From contig AP018269.1 of NCBI GenBank assembly GCA_003994795.1, forward strand, positions 4,427,677 to 4,491,676: a DNA stretch of 64,000 nt, written 5' to 3'. Source of the DNA: Cylindrospermum sp. NIES-4074 (lineage in GTDB: Bacteria > Cyanobacteriota > Cyanobacteriia > Cyanobacteriales > Nostocaceae). The notes beneath the pieces were generated by a model, which did no database searches, had not been told where the DNA came from, and saw nothing but the letters and a program-made list of their open reading frames with translations. Shown here piece after piece: positions 61,737-64,000 of the stretch. Numbering within the stretch: position 1 is the first letter of the stretch; each line of letters begins with the position of its first letter. A program made the translations under genes and the position numbers.

Positions 61737-63215
61737 TTACCAATTAGCCAGAAATTCATTGGCGGTTTTTTCAGCGGCGGTATTCTTGAAGAAGTCACGA
61801 TTGAGACTGGTGTACAACTCTAAGGGGTGAATTGAGAGGAAGTATTGCAGGTCTTCTTCAGTAATAATTTTCCGTTCAACCAGAGAGTAAGCATTGGTAG
61901 CAATAGCGGTAATATCAGGGACATCCCAGTGACCAGAATCAGAACCAAGGAAGGCTTTAACTCGCTGGCCATAAGGATTGGCTTTGCGGTTAAAAGCAGC
62001 AGCTACACGGGTATCATCTGATTCTGTGCCAAAGTAGAAATGATTCAAGAAGCGATCGCGAATATCTTCTGGTTTCTCAATTCCCGCTAACGCAAATTCA
62101 TCCAATTCACCTGGATCTTCTGGTGCTAACAGTTTGTGATGGAAACCTAAACCATCACCAATTTGATCCAACCGACCATGTACTAATTCGCCACCGTAAC
62201 GGGCATAATATTCTGTTAATGCTTCCCGGTCTATAATTGAGGGATCATTATTGCTTAACAAATGTGCTTTATTGCGGGTTTCCCAATGCCAAAAAATATC
62301 GGTGTAAAGACTCGCACCCCAAGCAGAACCACCTTCTAAAAAGGCAAAACGTAAAGTGGGGAAACGGCGAGTAACTCCACCAAAGAATAAAGATTTACAA
62401 AACGCTTCCGCAGCAAATGCAAAGTGATTAATATGATTAAACTGAGCGTTACTAATAGAACGCTGAGTCGTCCAACCTTGACCGGAAGCGTGGGTGGTGG
62501 GGACAACTTTCAGTTCTACGCATTTAGCCCAGAATGGATCATAATCATATTGACTATCTAAGCCAAAGGTATCAATCCAAACTACCTCATTAGCTACTTC
62601 TTCGCCATATTTCTCAAAGGCTGGAATCGGACGACGAACGTAACCAGGAATTTGAATTGTTTTTAGTCCTAGCACCTTTACTGCATATTCTAATTCCTCA
62701 ATCGCCTCTTCTGGCGTATGCATAGGAATAGCAGCAATTGGCGTTAAGCGATCGCTATAAGGGCGGAAAATATCAGCATGGTAGGTGTTAACTGCCCGAC
62801 ACACTGCACGCCGCATTTCTTCATTACCAATGTTAGGCGCAAGGGTTGCCAAATTGGGGTAAACTACAGCGAAATCTGTTCCCGCTTCTGGCAAACGCTC
62901 ATGCAGTAACTTGGGTAAACTAATAGTGGCTAAATTTAAAGTATCCTTAGTAGGACGACCCCACCAGTTAGGGCGATTGGTGCGATAAGCTTTACGTTCT
63001 TCCCAAGTTTGTTGATGCCAGCGAAAACGAGAAGATCCTGGTAGATTTTTTTGGAAACGTTCAACAATTGCCGTTCCCCCAATTTGCTCTAAATAATCTA
63101 AAACTGCTGGTTCAAATTCCTGGGTATGCACATCAGTATCAATGATGGAATAACCCAATTTTTCCCGAATCTGCGCGGATTTAGATTTTTGCGGTCTGTC
63201 TAATGCAATAGTCAT
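61737..63215 (-). CDS. Amidohydrolase family protein (ACMSD/gamma-resorcylate decarboxylase-like)
   Basis: The 492-residue protein has the metal-binding motif IIDTDVHTQEFEP near the N-terminus, THASGQGW, HINHFAFAAEAF, and a C-terminal GSDSGHWDVPDITAI carrying the last metal ligand Asp. These features fit the amidohydrolase-2 TIM-barrel family, whose members hydrolyse or decarboxylate aromatic or heterocyclic acids. It belongs to a minus-strand run with a close paralogue upstream (63309 on) and a flavoprotein downstream. ATG 63215 is the start. Confidence 0.87.
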   Translation of the reverse strand: MTIALDRPQKSKSAQIREKLGYSIIDTDVHTQEFEPAVLDYLEQIGGTAIVERFQKNLPGSSRFRWHQQTWEERKAYRTNRPNWWGRPTKDTLNLATISLPKLLHERLPEAGTDFAVVYPNLATLAPNIGNEEMRRAVCRAVNTYHADIFRPYSDRLTPIAAIPMHTPEEAIEELEYAVKVLGLKTIQIPGYVRRPIPAFEKYGEEVANEVVWIDTFGLDSQYDYDPFWAKCVELKVVPTTHASGQGWTTQRSISNAQFNHINHFAFAAEAFCKSLFFGGVTRRFPTLRFAFLEGGSAWGASLYTDIFWHWETRNKAHLLSNNDPSIIDREALTEYYARYGGELVHGRLDQIGDGLGFHHKLLAPEDPGELDEFALAGIEKPEDIRDRFLNHFYFGTESDDTRVAAAFNRKANPYGQRVKAFLGSDSGHWDVPDITAIATNAYSLVERKIITEEDLQYFLSIHPLELYTSLNRDFFKNTAAEKTANEFLANW

Positions 63216-63237
63216 GATAGTTTCACCTAATTATTTA

Positions 63238-63308
63238 AACATTGGTCATTAGTCACTGGTAAAAGTCTCCCCATTAACAATTACCCATTACCCATTACCC
63301 ATTACCCA
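63238..63308. repeat. STRR between the tandem amidohydrolase genes
   Basis: The block cattggtcattagtcactgg, taaaagtctccccattaac, then tandem attaccc heptamers (63277-63310). It is related in order and wording to 61660-61736. Confidence 0.75.
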
Positions 63309-64000
63309 TTAGCGATTAGCCAAAAATTCATCAGCGGCTTTTTCTACAGCTGTACCTTTGAAGAAGTCACGATTGAGGCTGGTGTATAACTCCAATGGAT
63401 GGATTGAGAGGAAATATTGCAAATCTTCTTCTGTAATAATTTCCCGTTCTACAAAAGAGTAGGCATTGGTGGCAATAGCTGTGATATCAGGGACATCCCA
63501 GTGACCAGAATCAGAACCAAGGAAGGCTTTCACGCGATCGCCAAAAGGATTAGCTTGGCGATTAAATGCTGAAGCTACACGGGTATCATCTGATTCTGTG
63601 CCAAAGTAAAAATGTTTCAGGAAGCGATCGCGCACATCTTCTGGTGAATTCACTCCAGCTAAAGCAAATTCATCCAAATCCCCTGGATCTAGGGGAGAGA
63701 ACAATTTGCTGTGGAAGCCTAAACCATCACCTAGTTTATCTAAGCGGTTGTGTACTAATTCGCCACCGTAGCGGGTGTAGAGTTCTAGCAATTCTTCCCG
63801 ATTAATATTGGCGGGATTATTATTCTCTAACAAATGATCTTTGTTGCGGGTTTCCCAATGCCAAATTAAGTCAGCATAAAGGTTAGCACCCCAAGCAGAA
63901 CCACCTTCTAAAAAGGCAAAGCGCAAGGTGGGGAAACGGTGGGTAACACCACCAAAAAAGAGAGATTTGCAAAGTGCTTCACCAGCAGAAGCAAAGTGTC
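63309..64000 (-). CDS. Second amidohydrolase paralogue, C-terminal part (runs off window)
   Basis: The frame is open from the stop at 63309 to the right edge of the window, so only the C-terminal part is present. It reads LFFGGVTHRFPTLRFAFLEG, then GSAWGANLYADLIWHWETRN, and shares FYFGTESDDTRVASAFNRQ, GSDSGHWDVPDITAIATNAY and the ending EKAADEFLANR with the gene at 61737. The ATG at 63926 is internal. It is a tandem duplicate of that gene, and the same metal-ligand motifs are conserved in both. Confidence 0.9.
   Translation of the reverse strand, partial: HFASAGEALCKSLFFGGVTHRFPTLRFAFLEGGSAWGANLYADLIWHWETRNKDHLLENNNPANINREELLELYTRYGGELVHNRLDKLGDGLGFHSKLFSPLDPGDLDEFALAGVNSPEDVRDRFLKHFYFGTESDDTRVASAFNRQANPFGDRVKAFLGSDSGHWDVPDITAIATNAYSFVEREIITEEDLQYFLSIHPLELYTSLNRDFFKGTAVEKAADEFLANR

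Overview
The window comes from the chromosome of a filamentous, probably heterocyst-forming cyanobacterium (Nostocales-like). The evidence is: photosystem genes (psaM, psbX), plastid-type genes (ycf66, ycf19/yggT, ycf5/ccsA, ycf21-type chorismate lyase), abundant HIP1 octamers (GCGATCGC), short tandemly repeated repetitive (STRR) heptamer and nonamer arrays between genes, a devBCA-type exporter operon, cyAbrB and the SigG/anti-sigma pair. No genus can be fixed from the sequence alone.

Layout. 1-1.3 kb: the N-terminal piece of an unrecognised conserved protein and a TPR protein. 1.4-3 kb: a repeat-rich scar holding a LysR-type regulator whose 5' end is fused to a truncated Y1 (REP-associated) transposase. 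3-11.2 kb: the most interesting segment, a RiPP (TOMM/cyanobactin-like) cluster. It has a candidate Cys/Ser/Thr-rich precursor peptide (2996-3223), a LamG-domain protein, a fused ThiF-like/YcaO azoline cyclodehydratase, a SagB-type FMN azoline dehydrogenase and a PatA/PatG-type subtilisin protease. A divergent or convergent Uma2 gene sits inside it and an ISL3 transposase remnant closes it. 11.5-17.1 kb: FtsB/L-like membrane protein, psaM (minus strand), FGGY pentulose (ribulose-like) kinase, ccsA and a DUF3352 protein, separated by C/G-rich STRR blocks.

17.4-26.6 kb: chorismate lyase, tRNA-Leu(GAG), accC, yggT, psbX, ycf66, two TolB-like lipoproteins, a long CACTCAG heptamer array, sdhB and, after a 1.3 kb non-coding leader, cyAbrB. 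26.8-38 kb: a strong bidirectional terminator, a two-domain VOC protein, a LOTUS/NYN protein, SDR, hppD, HAD hydrolase, CPP1-like J-domain protein, OmpR-family regulator, DUF2811, MFS, hisIE and a ChaB-like protein. 38.2-52.9 kb: hemL, a G/C-rich palindromic repeat island, spkB kinase, a histidine kinase, leuS, a GGCT-like protein, anti-sigma factor/sigG with an apparent ECF-type autoregulatory promoter, L,D-transpeptidase, a ComFB-family (CdgR-like) protein, M23 peptidase and an AEC transporter.

53-64 kb: a decayed STAND (NB-ARC/WD40) gene, a methyltransferase, then devB-devC-devA on the minus strand with devA cleanly interrupted by an IS630-family element at a TA site. Removing the element and one TA restores a 226-residue DevA reading frame. 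The end of the window holds an acyl-CoA-dehydrogenase-like flavoprotein and two tandem amidohydrolase paralogues, the second running off the edge.

Working together: the YcaO, SagB and PatA/G proteins should install azolines, oxidise them and cleave or cyclise one peptide substrate. SigG, its anti-sigma factor and the ECF-like promoter form an autoregulated envelope-stress module. DevBCA is a tripartite exporter that is presumably inactive here because of the IS. Repeats (STRRs, MITE-like palindromes, in-frame coding insertions) shape nearly every intergenic space.
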